From Actinobacteria bacterium OK074 (GTDB taxonomy: Bacteria > Actinomycetota > Actinomycetes > Streptomycetales > Streptomycetaceae), in contig LJCV01000281.1 of the NCBI GenBank assembly GCA_001298575.1, positions 1 to 44,361 on the forward strand: a stretch of DNA of 44,361 bases. The letters are read 5' to 3'. The translations under genes were made by a program, and so were the position numbers. The notes beneath the pieces are model-generated. The model was given only the letters and a program-made list of their open reading frames with translations. It was not told where the DNA came from and did not search any database. Positions 15,686 through 23,521 of this stretch are shown here, piece after piece. The first letter of the stretch is position 1. Every line of letters starts with the position of its first letter.

Positions 15686-17047
15686 TCAGAGCTTGGTCCA
15701 CGCCTCCGTCAACGAGGCCCGCAGGATCTGCTCGATCTCGTCGAACGTCTCCTGGTTGGAGATCAGCGGCGGCGCCAGCTGCACCACCGGGTCGCCGCGG
15801 TCGTCCGCACGGCAGTAAAGGCCGTTGTCGTACAGGGACTTGGAGAGGAAGCCGTACAGGACGCGCTCGGTCTCCTCGTCGTCGAAGGACTCCTTGGTGA
15901 CCTTGTCCTTGACGAGTTCGATGCCGTAGAAGAAACCGTTTCCGCGCACATCGCCGACGATCGGGAGGTCGTAGAGCTTCTCCAGCGTGGAGCGGAAGGC
16001 GGCCTCGTTGTCGAGGACGTGCTGGTTGAGGCCCTCGCGTTCGAACAGGTCGAGGTTGGCGACGCCGACCGCGGCCGAGACCGGGTGGCCGCCGAAGGTG
16101 TAGCCGTGCAGGAAGACGTTGTCCTCCTTGTAGAACGGCTCGGCCAGGCGGTCGGAGATGATGCACGCGCCGATGGGGGAGTAGCCCGAGGTCATGCCCT
16201 TGGCGCAGGTGATCATGTCGGGTACGTAGTCGAACTTGTCGCACGCGAACATCGTGCCGAGGCGGCCGAAGGCGCAGATGACCTCGTCGGACACGAGCAG
16301 GACGTCGTACTGGTCGCAGATCTCGCGCACCCGCCGGAAGTAGCCGGGCGGGGGCGGGAAGCAGCCGCCCGCGTTCTGGACCGGCTCCAGGAAGACCGCG
16401 GCGACCGTGTCCGCGCCCTCCATGAGGATCTGCTGTTCGATCTGGTCGGCGGCCCAGCGGCCGAACGCCTCCGGGTCGTCGCCGAACAGCGGGGCCCGGT
16501 AGATGTTGGTGTTCGGGACCTTGTGCGCGCCCGGCACCAGCGGCTCGAACGGGGCCTTCAGGCCCGGCAGTCCGGTGATGGACAGGGCGCCCTGCGGGGT
16601 GCCGTGGTAGGCGACCGCGCGCGAGATGACCTTGTGCTTGGTGGGCTTGCCGACCAGCTTGAAGTACTGCTTGGCCAGCTTCCACGCGGTCTCGACGGCC
16701 TCGCCGCCGCCCGTGGTGAAGAAGACCTTGTTGAGGTCGCCGGGCGCGTGGTGCGCGAGCCGCTCGGCCAGTTCGACGGCCTTGGGGTGGGCGTAGGACC
16801 AGACCGGGAAGAACGCCAGTTCCTGCGCCTGCTTGAAAGCGGTTTCGGCGAGTTCCGTGCGGCCGTGGCCCGCCTGGACGACGAAGAGCCCGGCAAGGCC
16901 GTCGAGATAGCGCTTGCCCTTGTCGTCGTAGATGTGGGTGCCCTCGCCCCGCACGATCGTGGGGACGGGCGCGTTCTCGTACGAGGACATGCGGGTGAAG
17001 TGCATCCACAGGTGGTCGTACGCGGTGCGGCTCAGGTCCTTGCTCAC
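15686..17047 (-). CDS. Class III (omega) aminotransferase, polyamine/GABA type
   Basis: A PLP-dependent class III aminotransferase of 453 residues. The PLP region FFTTGGGEAVETAWKLAKQY, the LVSDEVICAFGRLG metal/PLP-phosphate block and the Schiff-base lysine segment ITCAKGMTSGY are clear. With an Lrp regulator, an aldehyde dehydrogenase and a PotD-like protein next door, the likely role is to transaminate a diamine such as putrescine, or GABA, with the aldehyde passed to the dehydrogenase; the substrate is inferred. GTG 17047 follows the Lrp stop as TAA-CC-GTG; an alternative GTG at 17065 adds six residues. Confidence 0.9.
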   Translation of the reverse strand: MSKDLSRTAYDHLWMHFTRMSSYENAPVPTIVRGEGTHIYDDKGKRYLDGLAGLFVVQAGHGRTELAETAFKQAQELAFFPVWSYAHPKAVELAERLAHHAPGDLNKVFFTTGGGEAVETAWKLAKQYFKLVGKPTKHKVISRAVAYHGTPQGALSITGLPGLKAPFEPLVPGAHKVPNTNIYRAPLFGDDPEAFGRWAADQIEQQILMEGADTVAAVFLEPVQNAGGCFPPPPGYFRRVREICDQYDVLLVSDEVICAFGRLGTMFACDKFDYVPDMITCAKGMTSGYSPIGACIISDRLAEPFYKEDNVFLHGYTFGGHPVSAAVGVANLDLFEREGLNQHVLDNEAAFRSTLEKLYDLPIVGDVRGNGFFYGIELVKDKVTKESFDDEETERVLYGFLSKSLYDNGLYCRADDRGDPVVQLAPPLISNQETFDEIEQILRASLTEAWTKL

Positions 17048-17049
17048 GG

Positions 17050-17526
17050 TTATCGGGTTCCCCACATGTAGGTCTGCTTCTTCAGCTTGAGGTAGACGAA
17101 GCTCTCGGTGGAGCGCACGCCGGGCACGGCCCGGATGCGTTTGTTGATGACTTCCAGGAGGTGGTCGTCGTCCTCGCAGACGATCTCCACCATCAGGTCG
17201 AAGGACCCGGCGGTCATCACCACGTACTCGCACTCGGACATGCCGCTCAGCGCGTCTGCCACGGCGTCCACGTCGCCCTCGACGTTGATGCCGACCATCG
17301 CCTGCCGCAGGAAGCCCACGGTCAGCGGATCGGTGACGGCGACGATCTGCATGACACCCTGGTCGAGCAGCTTCTGGACGCGCTGGCGCACGGCCGCCTC
17401 GGACAGGCCGACCGCCTTGCCTATCGCGGCGTACGGCCGCCGGCCGTCCTCCTGGAGCTGCTCGATGATGGCGAGGGAGACGTCGTCCAGGTGGGGGCGG
17501 CCACTGCCCGACCCGTTCCCGGACAC
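17050..17526 (-). CDS. Lrp/AsnC-family transcriptional regulator
   Basis: A 158-residue protein with an N-terminal winged helix-turn-helix (LAIIEQLQEDGRRPYAAIGK, then AVGLSEAAVRQRVQKLLDQG) and a C-terminal RAM ligand-binding domain with the usual VMTAGSFDLMVEIVCED strand pattern. Start GTG 17526 follows GAGGGAG, giving MSGNGSGSGRPHLDDVSL. The gene is directly upstream of the aminotransferase (2-nt gap) and divergent from the aldehyde dehydrogenase, so it probably controls both in response to an amino acid or amine metabolite. Confidence 0.93.
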   Translation of the reverse strand: MSGNGSGSGRPHLDDVSLAIIEQLQEDGRRPYAAIGKAVGLSEAAVRQRVQKLLDQGVMQIVAVTDPLTVGFLRQAMVGINVEGDVDAVADALSGMSECEYVVMTAGSFDLMVEIVCEDDDHLLEVINKRIRAVPGVRSTESFVYLKLKKQTYMWGTR

Positions 17527-17672
17527 CCTGAGCTCCCTCTGTCCTGCGCTTCTGCTGGCCACCACCTCACTGTGCAGGACGTCTTGACCGTTCCGCAAGG
17601 CCGTATCGATGAAATTCGTTGTTTACGTGGTTGCAGCTTGCGGATTCCGTAGGTCTGGCACGATCGGGGCTG

Positions 17673-17700
17673 TTGAAAACGTGGGCCCGGCGACTAGGCT
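17673..17700 (+). promoter_or_regulatory. Candidate promoter of the aldehyde dehydrogenase gene
   Basis: TTGAAA (17673-17678), a 16-nt spacer and TAGGCT (17695-17700) match the Streptomyces housekeeping pattern. The predicted start leaves a leader of about 70 nt before the GTG at 17776. The 250-nt divergent region should also hold Lrp sites, but no clear one was recognised. Confidence 0.5.
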
Positions 17701-17730
17701 TGGCGTCTCAGGAACTGGACAGCTGGACAT

Positions 17731-17760
17731 GCGTACTACCGCGCGTACCACGCGTACTAC
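17731..17760 (+). repeat. Short direct repeats in the aldehyde dehydrogenase leader
   Basis: GCGTACTAC (17731-17739), GCGTACCAC (17743-17751) and GCGTACTAC (17752-17760) are clustered just before the ribosome binding site GGAGGAGG (17762-17769). Confidence 0.6.
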
Positions 17761-17775
17761 TGGAGGAGGCCGGCC

Positions 17776-19215
17776 GTGAGCAGCGAGCTGCGTCGTCTGC
17801 GCAACTACATCGGGGGCGAATTCCGTGACGCCGCCGACGGACGGACCACCGAGGTGGTCAACCCCGTGACGGGCGAGGCGTACGCGACCGCGCCGCTGTC
17901 CGGTGCGGCGGACGTCGACGCCGCGATGACCGCGGCTGCCAATGCCTTCCCCGGCTGGCGCGACACGACCCCCGCCGAGCGGCAGCGGGCCCTGCTGAAG
18001 ATCGCCGACGCGTTCGAGGAGCGCGCCGAGGACTTGATCGCGGCCGAGGTGGAGAACACGGGCAAGCCCATCGGGCTCACCCGCTCCGAGGAGATCCCGC
18101 CGATGGTCGACCAGATCCGCTTCTTCGCGGGCGCGGCCCGGATGCTGGAGGGGCGCAGCGCGGGCGAGTACATGGAGGGGATGACCTCGATCGTCCGCCG
18201 TGAGCCGGTCGGCGTCTGCGCGCAGGTCGCGCCCTGGAACTACCCGATGATGATGGCCGTCTGGAAGTTCGCCCCCGCCATCGCGGCCGGCAACACCGTC
18301 GTGCTGAAGCCGTCGGACACGACCCCCGCGTCCACCGTCCTGATCGCGGAGATCATCGGCCGGATCCTGCCCGAGGGTGTCTTCAACGTCGTCACCGGCG
18401 ACCGCGAGACGGGCCGGCTGATGGTCGAGCACGAGGTGCCGGCGATGGCCTCCATCACCGGCTCGGTGCGCGCGGGCATGCAGGTCGCGGGCTCCGCCGC
18501 CAAGGACCTCAAGCGCGTCCACCTGGAACTGGGCGGCAAGGCGCCGGTCGTGGTCTTCGAGGACACCGACATCGCCAAGGCCGTCGAGGACATCTCGGTC
18601 GCGGGCTACTTCAACGCCGGGCAGGACTGTACGGCCGCGACCCGCGTCCTCGTGCAGGAGTCCATCCACGACGAGTTCGTGGCCGCGCTCGCCAAGGCGG
18701 CGGCCGAGACGAAGACCGGGCAGCCCGACGACGAGGACGTCCTGTACGGGCCGCTGAACAACCCCAACCAGCTCGCCCAGGTAGCCGGTTTCATCGAGCG
18801 GCTGCCCGCGCACGCGAAGGTCGAGGCGGGCGGCCACCGGGTCGGCGAGCAGGGCTACTTCTACGCGCCGACCGTCGTCTCCGGCCTCAAGCAGGACGAC
18901 GAGATCATCCAGCAGGAGGTCTTCGGCCCGGTCATCACCGTCCAGTCCTTCACCGACGAGGACCAGGCCGTCGCCTGGGCCAACGGCGTCGACTACGCCC
19001 TGGCCTCCTCGGTGTGGACCAAGAACCACGGCCGCGCGATGCGCATGTCCAAGAAGCTCGACTTCGGCTGCGTGTGGATCAACACCCACATCCCGCTGGT
19101 CGCCGAAATGCCCCACGGCGGCTTCAAGAAGTCCGGCTACGGCAAGGACCTGTCGGCGTACGGCTTCGACGACTACACGCGCATCAAGCACGTGATGACG
19201 TCGCTGGAGGGGTGA
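17776..19215 (+). CDS. NAD(P)-dependent aldehyde dehydrogenase, gamma-aminobutyraldehyde type
   Basis: A 479-residue ALDH oxidising an aldehyde to the acid with NAD(P). The cofactor region APWNYPMMMAVWKFAPAIAA, the general base in LELGGKAP, the nucleophilic cysteine in NAGQDCTAATR, and the C-terminal EVFGPV block are intact. The sequence resembles PatD/PuuC-like aminobutyraldehyde dehydrogenases, and the context (class III aminotransferase, Lrp, PotD-like lipoprotein) supports putrescine breakdown via 4-aminobutanal to GABA. GTG 17776 follows GGAGGAGG. A strong hairpin ends the unit. Confidence 0.92.
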   Translation: MSSELRRLRNYIGGEFRDAADGRTTEVVNPVTGEAYATAPLSGAADVDAAMTAAANAFPGWRDTTPAERQRALLKIADAFEERAEDLIAAEVENTGKPIGLTRSEEIPPMVDQIRFFAGAARMLEGRSAGEYMEGMTSIVRREPVGVCAQVAPWNYPMMMAVWKFAPAIAAGNTVVLKPSDTTPASTVLIAEIIGRILPEGVFNVVTGDRETGRLMVEHEVPAMASITGSVRAGMQVAGSAAKDLKRVHLELGGKAPVVVFEDTDIAKAVEDISVAGYFNAGQDCTAATRVLVQESIHDEFVAALAKAAAETKTGQPDDEDVLYGPLNNPNQLAQVAGFIERLPAHAKVEAGGHRVGEQGYFYAPTVVSGLKQDDEIIQQEVFGPVITVQSFTDEDQAVAWANGVDYALASSVWTKNHGRAMRMSKKLDFGCVWINTHIPLVAEMPHGGFKKSGYGKDLSAYGFDDYTRIKHVMTSLEG

Positions 19216-19236
19216 CTTCACCTCCCCTGTAGTCCA

Positions 19237-19282
19237 ACAGCGCGGCCCCGGGCGGGAGTTGACCCGTCCGGGGCCGCGCTGT
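19237..19282 (+). terminator. Strong terminator after the aldehyde dehydrogenase gene
   Basis: ACAGCGCGGCCCCGGGCGGG (19237-19256) pairs with 19263-19282, giving a 20-bp stem with one G-U pair and a 6-nt loop, 21 nt past the stop codon. Confidence 0.85.
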
Positions 19283-19415
19283 CGTCATGTTGTCGTAAAC
19301 GGTTACCTGCATGTTTCCCGGCATCTCCGCAGGTCGACAAGGTGTCGTCTCCACGTCGGAGGGTTCGACGCCCAGTCGATTGCGGTGCCACAGAAACAGA
19401 CGTCATGCTGCGCAT

Positions 19416-20624
19416 GTGTCCCTCACACCGAAGACGCCCAGCGCGCCGCAGACGTCCGTCCTCTCCCGCCGATCCCTGCTGCGCACCCTCGGGGGTGGCG
19501 CGCTGCTGGGTTCGCTGGCCGCGTGCGGGGTGCCCGCCGCGTACGTGAAGCCCGGGGAGCGGGCCGCCACCGATCTCTCCGCCAAGGACCGCAAGCTCGT
19601 CTGGGCGAACTGGCCGCTCTACATCGACACCGACGACAACGACGAGACGAAGCGGCCCACCCTGGACGCGTTCGAGAAGCGCACCGGGATCTCCGTCGAC
19701 TACATCGAGGAGATCAACGACAACGACGAGTTCTTCGGGAAGATCAGCCCCGCGCTGATGAACCACCAGAAGACCGGCCGCGACCTCATCGTCATCAGCG
19801 ACTGGATGTGCGCGCGGTTCGTGCGGCTTGGCTGGGTGCAGAAGATGGACCGGGCCCGGCAGCCCAACGTCACCAAGTACCTCGACCCGCAGCTCGCCTC
19901 GCCCGCCTTCGACCCCGGCCGCCGGTACACCGTGCCGTGGCAGTCGGGCATCACCGGCATCGCCTACAACAGGGCGAAACTGGGCCGCGAGGTGCGGCAC
20001 GTCTCCGACCTGTGGGCGAGCGACCTCAAGGGCAAGGTCACGCTGCTGTCGGGGATGGACGAGGCGTTCGCGCTGCTGATGCAGGGCAACGGCGTCGACA
20101 TCACGAAGTGGACGGCCGCCGACTTCGACAAGATCTGCGACCAGGTCGAACAGCAGGTCCACGACGGCCAGATCCGCCGCTTCACCGGCAACGACTACAC
20201 GAAAGACCTGGTCAGCGGTGACGTACTGGCCTGCCAGGCGTACTCGGGCGACGTGATCCAGCTCCAGGCGGACAACCCCGACATCCGCTTCGTCGTCCCC
20301 GAGGAGGGCGCGGAGCTGTGGGCGGACTCCCTGATGATCCCCGACCTCGCGGAACACAAGGAGAACGCCGAACGCCTGATCGACTACTACTACGACCCCA
20401 AGGTCGCCGCGGAGCTGGCCGCCTGGGTGAACTACGTCTGCCCCGTCCCCGCCGCGCAGGATGTCCTTGCCGCTTCCAAGGACAAGGACACCGCTGCGCT
20501 GGCCGAGAACCCGCTGATCTTCCCCGACGCGACGATGCGCAAGCACCTGGCGATAGCCCGGGACATCACTTCGGCGGAGCGGGTGGGGTTCTCCAAGCGG
20601 TGGAACGCGATCGTGGGGCTGTGA
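19416..20624 (+). CDS. PotD-like polyamine-binding lipoprotein
   Basis: A substrate-binding protein of the spermidine/putrescine group. The N-terminus combines a twin-arginine motif (LSRRSLLRTLGGG) with a lipobox (SLAAC), so it is a Tat-exported lipoprotein. The mature region has WANWPLYIDTDD, FEKRTGISVDYIEEINDND and the VPWQSGITGIAYN strand typical of PotD. The start is uncertain: GTG 19416 gives 402 residues with only a weak ribosome binding site. No potA, potB or potC follows; the next gene, in the opposite direction, is a pectinase, so it must use a transporter encoded elsewhere or be a remnant. Confidence 0.85.
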   Translation: MSLTPKTPSAPQTSVLSRRSLLRTLGGGALLGSLAACGVPAAYVKPGERAATDLSAKDRKLVWANWPLYIDTDDNDETKRPTLDAFEKRTGISVDYIEEINDNDEFFGKISPALMNHQKTGRDLIVISDWMCARFVRLGWVQKMDRARQPNVTKYLDPQLASPAFDPGRRYTVPWQSGITGIAYNRAKLGREVRHVSDLWASDLKGKVTLLSGMDEAFALLMQGNGVDITKWTAADFDKICDQVEQQVHDGQIRRFTGNDYTKDLVSGDVLACQAYSGDVIQLQADNPDIRFVVPEEGAELWADSLMIPDLAEHKENAERLIDYYYDPKVAAELAAWVNYVCPVPAAQDVLAASKDKDTAALAENPLIFPDATMRKHLAIARDITSAERVGFSKRWNAIVGL

Positions 20625-20648
20625 GCGGAGCCGGGGCGCCCGCCGCCG

Positions 20649-23342
20649 CTACTTGACGGTGGCCCTGCTCTGCACGACGAACGCCGGGCCCGAGGTCGGC
20701 TTCACGGTGGTGGAGGCCGTGCTCACCGTGGCGTTGCGTACGGTCAGGCCCGTCTTCGCGGTGATGTTCACCGAGGTCAGGGTCAGTCCGGTGATCGGCC
20801 GCTCGGGTACGCCCACGATCTGCCCGGCCGTGTTGGCGCCGGTCGCCGTGACGTCGGCGATGGTGATGTCGTGGTAGTTGGGGGTGGTGCTGGTGACCGC
20901 CTGGGCCGCGTCGCCGTCCGCGGGGATCGAGGGGTAGTAGCCGGTGATCTGGATCGGGGTCGTCACGTCGGTCATCTTCAGGTTCTTGTAGGTGACGGCG
21001 TGGATCTCGCCCGCCCGGCCCCGCGCGGACTTGATGCGGACCCCGGCGGTGGTGCCCTTGAGGGTGTTGTCGTGGATGTCGATGTCGTAGATCCCGCCCG
21101 CCGTGTAGCTGCCGATGGACAGGCCGTGGCCGTGCAGGATCGTGCAGCCGCTCAGCGAGATGTCGTGGGAGGGGCCCTCCGACGAGGAGTTGATGGCGAT
21201 GTTGTCGTCGCCGGTGTCGATCGTGCTGTTGGTGACCGCGACGCCCGAGGACGACCACACGTCGATGCCGTCGGTGTTGGGGGCGTCCGACGGAGCCTGG
21301 ATGGTGATGCCGTCGATGGCGGTCGACGTCACCTTCTTGACGGTGATGTTGACGTTGGGGGCGTTCTTCAGCGTGATCCTGGTGATCTTCAGGTTCGAGG
21401 CGTTGCTGAGGGACACCAGGCCGGGGCGGGAGGAGAGCGTCTTGCCCGCGGCCTTCTCCTGGTTGGTCCGGGTCCACCACGGGGTGCCCTGGCCGTCGAT
21501 CGTGCCCGCGCCGGTGATCGTCAGGTTGTTCACCCCGGAGCCGCCGAGGAGCGGTGACAGCTTGCCGCCGGACAGCGGGTAGTCCGCCGCGTCCTGGGAG
21601 GCCAACAGGGTTGCTCCGGAGTCGAGTTGGAGCGTCATGCCGGCGGCCAGGGTCAGGGCGCCGGAGAGGTACTTGCCCGCGGTCAGCTCGACCGTGCCCT
21701 TGCCCGCGCAGGCGTTGATCGCCTTCTGCAGGGCCGCGGTGTCCTTCGTCGTGCCGTCGGCCTTCGCGCCGTAGGCGGTGGGTTTGCAGACGGTGCCGGA
21801 CGCCGTGTCTGTGGTCGTCGGGTTCCAGCCGTCCGAGCCCGCCAGGTACTTCTGCGGGGTGTAGTTCGCCGCCTGGGCGTCGGTCAGCTGGGGGCGGCTG
21901 GAGTTGACCGTGGCACCGGCGCCGGTGTTCTTGTACTCCTCGAAGCGGGCCTTCGTCCACACGGCGCTGGACATGTCGCTCCACGGCCGGCCCGTGTTGA
22001 CGAACGACCCGAGGGTGGACTCCCGGTAGAGCACCTGCGCGTCCTGGCGCCACGGGCGGCCGAGGCTGCCCGTGCCCGCGGTGCCGGCCCCCGTGATGTT
22101 CGACTTGTAGAAGAGGTAGCCGTAGGGGCGGGTCGCCGGTGTGCTGGCCGCGGTGAGGTAACCGCCGCTGCCCAGCTGGTGGATGTCGCTGTGGTCGAAG
22201 ACCGCGATGCCGCCGCCGAAGATGAAGTCGACGGTGCCCTCCACGTAGGACTTCGAGAAGTACGCCCGCGCGGAGTCGTTGACCAGCAGGGTGTCCTGGT
22301 GGCCCAGGAGCCGTACGCCGGTGAGGACCGCGCGGTCGGCGGACAGGCTCAGGGCCACCGCCTGGCTCGGGCTCGCCGAGTAGTCGTTGGAGATCGTCAG
22401 GTTCGACGCCGTGAAGTCGTGCCCGTCGACGAACGCGGTCGCGCTGCCGAAGGTGCCGTACGTCGTGCCGTCCGTCTTCTCCGTGCTCGCCCCGTGGTTC
22501 TCGACGAGTACGACGTCGGAGGCGCCGGCCCCGAGGCCCTTCAGCGTGACGTACGGCTTGTCGCTCGGGATGGTGAAGACGCCCCGGTAGGTGCCCTTCT
22601 TGACGGCGATGGTCACCGGCTTGGTGTTGTTCGCCGGGACCTTGTCGATCGCCGCCTGGACGGTGGTGACGTCGCCGGAACCGTCCGCGGCCACCGTGAT
22701 CGTCGTGCCCGTGGCCGTATGCGCCGCGGTGCTCGCGGCCGGGCTCGCGGTCGTCGTACCGGTGCCGGGCCGGGCCAGGGTCCAGCGCTTGTTGCTGTTG
22801 GTGGTGCAGGTCTCCTGGATGACGGCGGCGCCGGGCGCGGTGCTCGCGTTCTTGTCGCTGACGCACAGACCGCTGCCGACGTTGACGATCTGGAAGGTGT
22901 CGTCGCGCGCGGGCTTCAGCGTCCACAGCTGGTTGGCCTGGTCGGTGCCGCAGCCCCACTGCTGGAGCCGGACCCCGTCGGCGGTGGACGCGCCGGGGAC
23001 GTCGAGGCAGAGCCCGCTGGCGGCGGACTTGACGGCGAACCGGCCCGAGCCCCGGTCGACCAGGGTCCACTGCTGGTTGACCTGCCCCTGGCCGCAGCCC
23101 CACTGCTGGATCAGCGCGCCGCTGGAGCCGCTGCTGTCGGCCAGGTCCATGCACAGCCCGCTCTTGGCGACCGCGAGCGTGTAGGTGCCCGCCTTCGCCT
23201 CGGCGCTCTGCCCGCTGCTTCCCGAGACGACGGTGGCCGCCACCGCGACACCGCCCACGACGACGAGTGCCGCCCCGCCGGCCGCCGCGATGCGCCACTG
23301 GGCCCGCCTGCTCCGGGCCCGTCTGCCACGTCTGAGGTACAT
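20649..23342 (-). CDS. Secreted ricin-lectin / pectin methylesterase / polygalacturonase fusion
   Basis: An 897-residue three-part pectinase. After a basic, hydrophobic signal or anchor (about 1-45) comes a ricin-type beta-trefoil (about 52-190) with four QxW-like repeats (QQW, QLW). A CE8 pectin methylesterase follows (about 213-505) with GHQDTL (347-352), YVEGTVDFIFG (366-376) and GRPWR. A GH28 polygalacturonase (about 520-897) ends the protein, with NTD (689-691), the aspartates of TGDDN (712-713), GHG (738-740) and RIK (769-771). All catalytic residues are present, so one protein should demethylate and then cut homogalacturonan. ATG 23342 has AAAGGAA upstream. It is divergent from the sigma-lyase fusion. 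Confidence 0.9.
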   Translation of the reverse strand: MYLRRGRRARSRRAQWRIAAAGGAALVVVGGVAVAATVVSGSSGQSAEAKAGTYTLAVAKSGLCMDLADSSGSSGALIQQWGCGQGQVNQQWTLVDRGSGRFAVKSAASGLCLDVPGASTADGVRLQQWGCGTDQANQLWTLKPARDDTFQIVNVGSGLCVSDKNASTAPGAAVIQETCTTNSNKRWTLARPGTGTTTASPAASTAAHTATGTTITVAADGSGDVTTVQAAIDKVPANNTKPVTIAVKKGTYRGVFTIPSDKPYVTLKGLGAGASDVVLVENHGASTEKTDGTTYGTFGSATAFVDGHDFTASNLTISNDYSASPSQAVALSLSADRAVLTGVRLLGHQDTLLVNDSARAYFSKSYVEGTVDFIFGGGIAVFDHSDIHQLGSGGYLTAASTPATRPYGYLFYKSNITGAGTAGTGSLGRPWRQDAQVLYRESTLGSFVNTGRPWSDMSSAVWTKARFEEYKNTGAGATVNSSRPQLTDAQAANYTPQKYLAGSDGWNPTTTDTASGTVCKPTAYGAKADGTTKDTAALQKAINACAGKGTVELTAGKYLSGALTLAAGMTLQLDSGATLLASQDAADYPLSGGKLSPLLGGSGVNNLTITGAGTIDGQGTPWWTRTNQEKAAGKTLSSRPGLVSLSNASNLKITRITLKNAPNVNITVKKVTSTAIDGITIQAPSDAPNTDGIDVWSSSGVAVTNSTIDTGDDNIAINSSSEGPSHDISLSGCTILHGHGLSIGSYTAGGIYDIDIHDNTLKGTTAGVRIKSARGRAGEIHAVTYKNLKMTDVTTPIQITGYYPSIPADGDAAQAVTSTTPNYHDITIADVTATGANTAGQIVGVPERPITGLTLTSVNITAKTGLTVRNATVSTASTTVKPTSGPAFVVQSRATVK

Positions 23343-23428
23343 GCCGTTCCTTTCTCCGCTGTCACCACGGAGACGACGCACCCCGGCGGGTCATAACAGG
23401 TTCGGCGCCACGAGTTTTCTTCGGAGGC

Positions 23429-23467
23429 GCGAACGGGGTTGCTCCTGCCCGGTCTTGGTCCGTTCGC
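23429..23467. promoter_or_regulatory. Inverted repeat in the divergent pectinase/sigma-lyase promoter region
   Basis: GCGAACGG (23429-23436) and CCGTTCGC (23460-23467) form a perfect 8-bp inverted repeat with a 23-nt spacer, in the middle of the 179-nt gap between the two divergent genes. This is a plausible operator or dual promoter element; no standard ECF GGAAC/GTC promoter was found with correct spacing. Confidence 0.4.
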
Positions 23468-23521
23468 ACACCTGTGCCATCATGACCGGCTCCATCCGAG
23501 GGATCACTCTGTGAGGGCGCA

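Noticed and set aside
21627..23396. 589-codon plus-strand open frame across the pectinase gene
   Set aside because: Valine/arginine/glycine-rich composition typical of a shadow frame; the minus-strand frame has full CE8 and GH28 motifs.
23343..23521. Classical ECF promoter (GGAAC and GTC) for the pectinase or sigma-lyase gene
   Set aside because: GAACC and CGTC occur on the minus strand but about 20 nt apart, too far for the usual 16-17 nt spacer.
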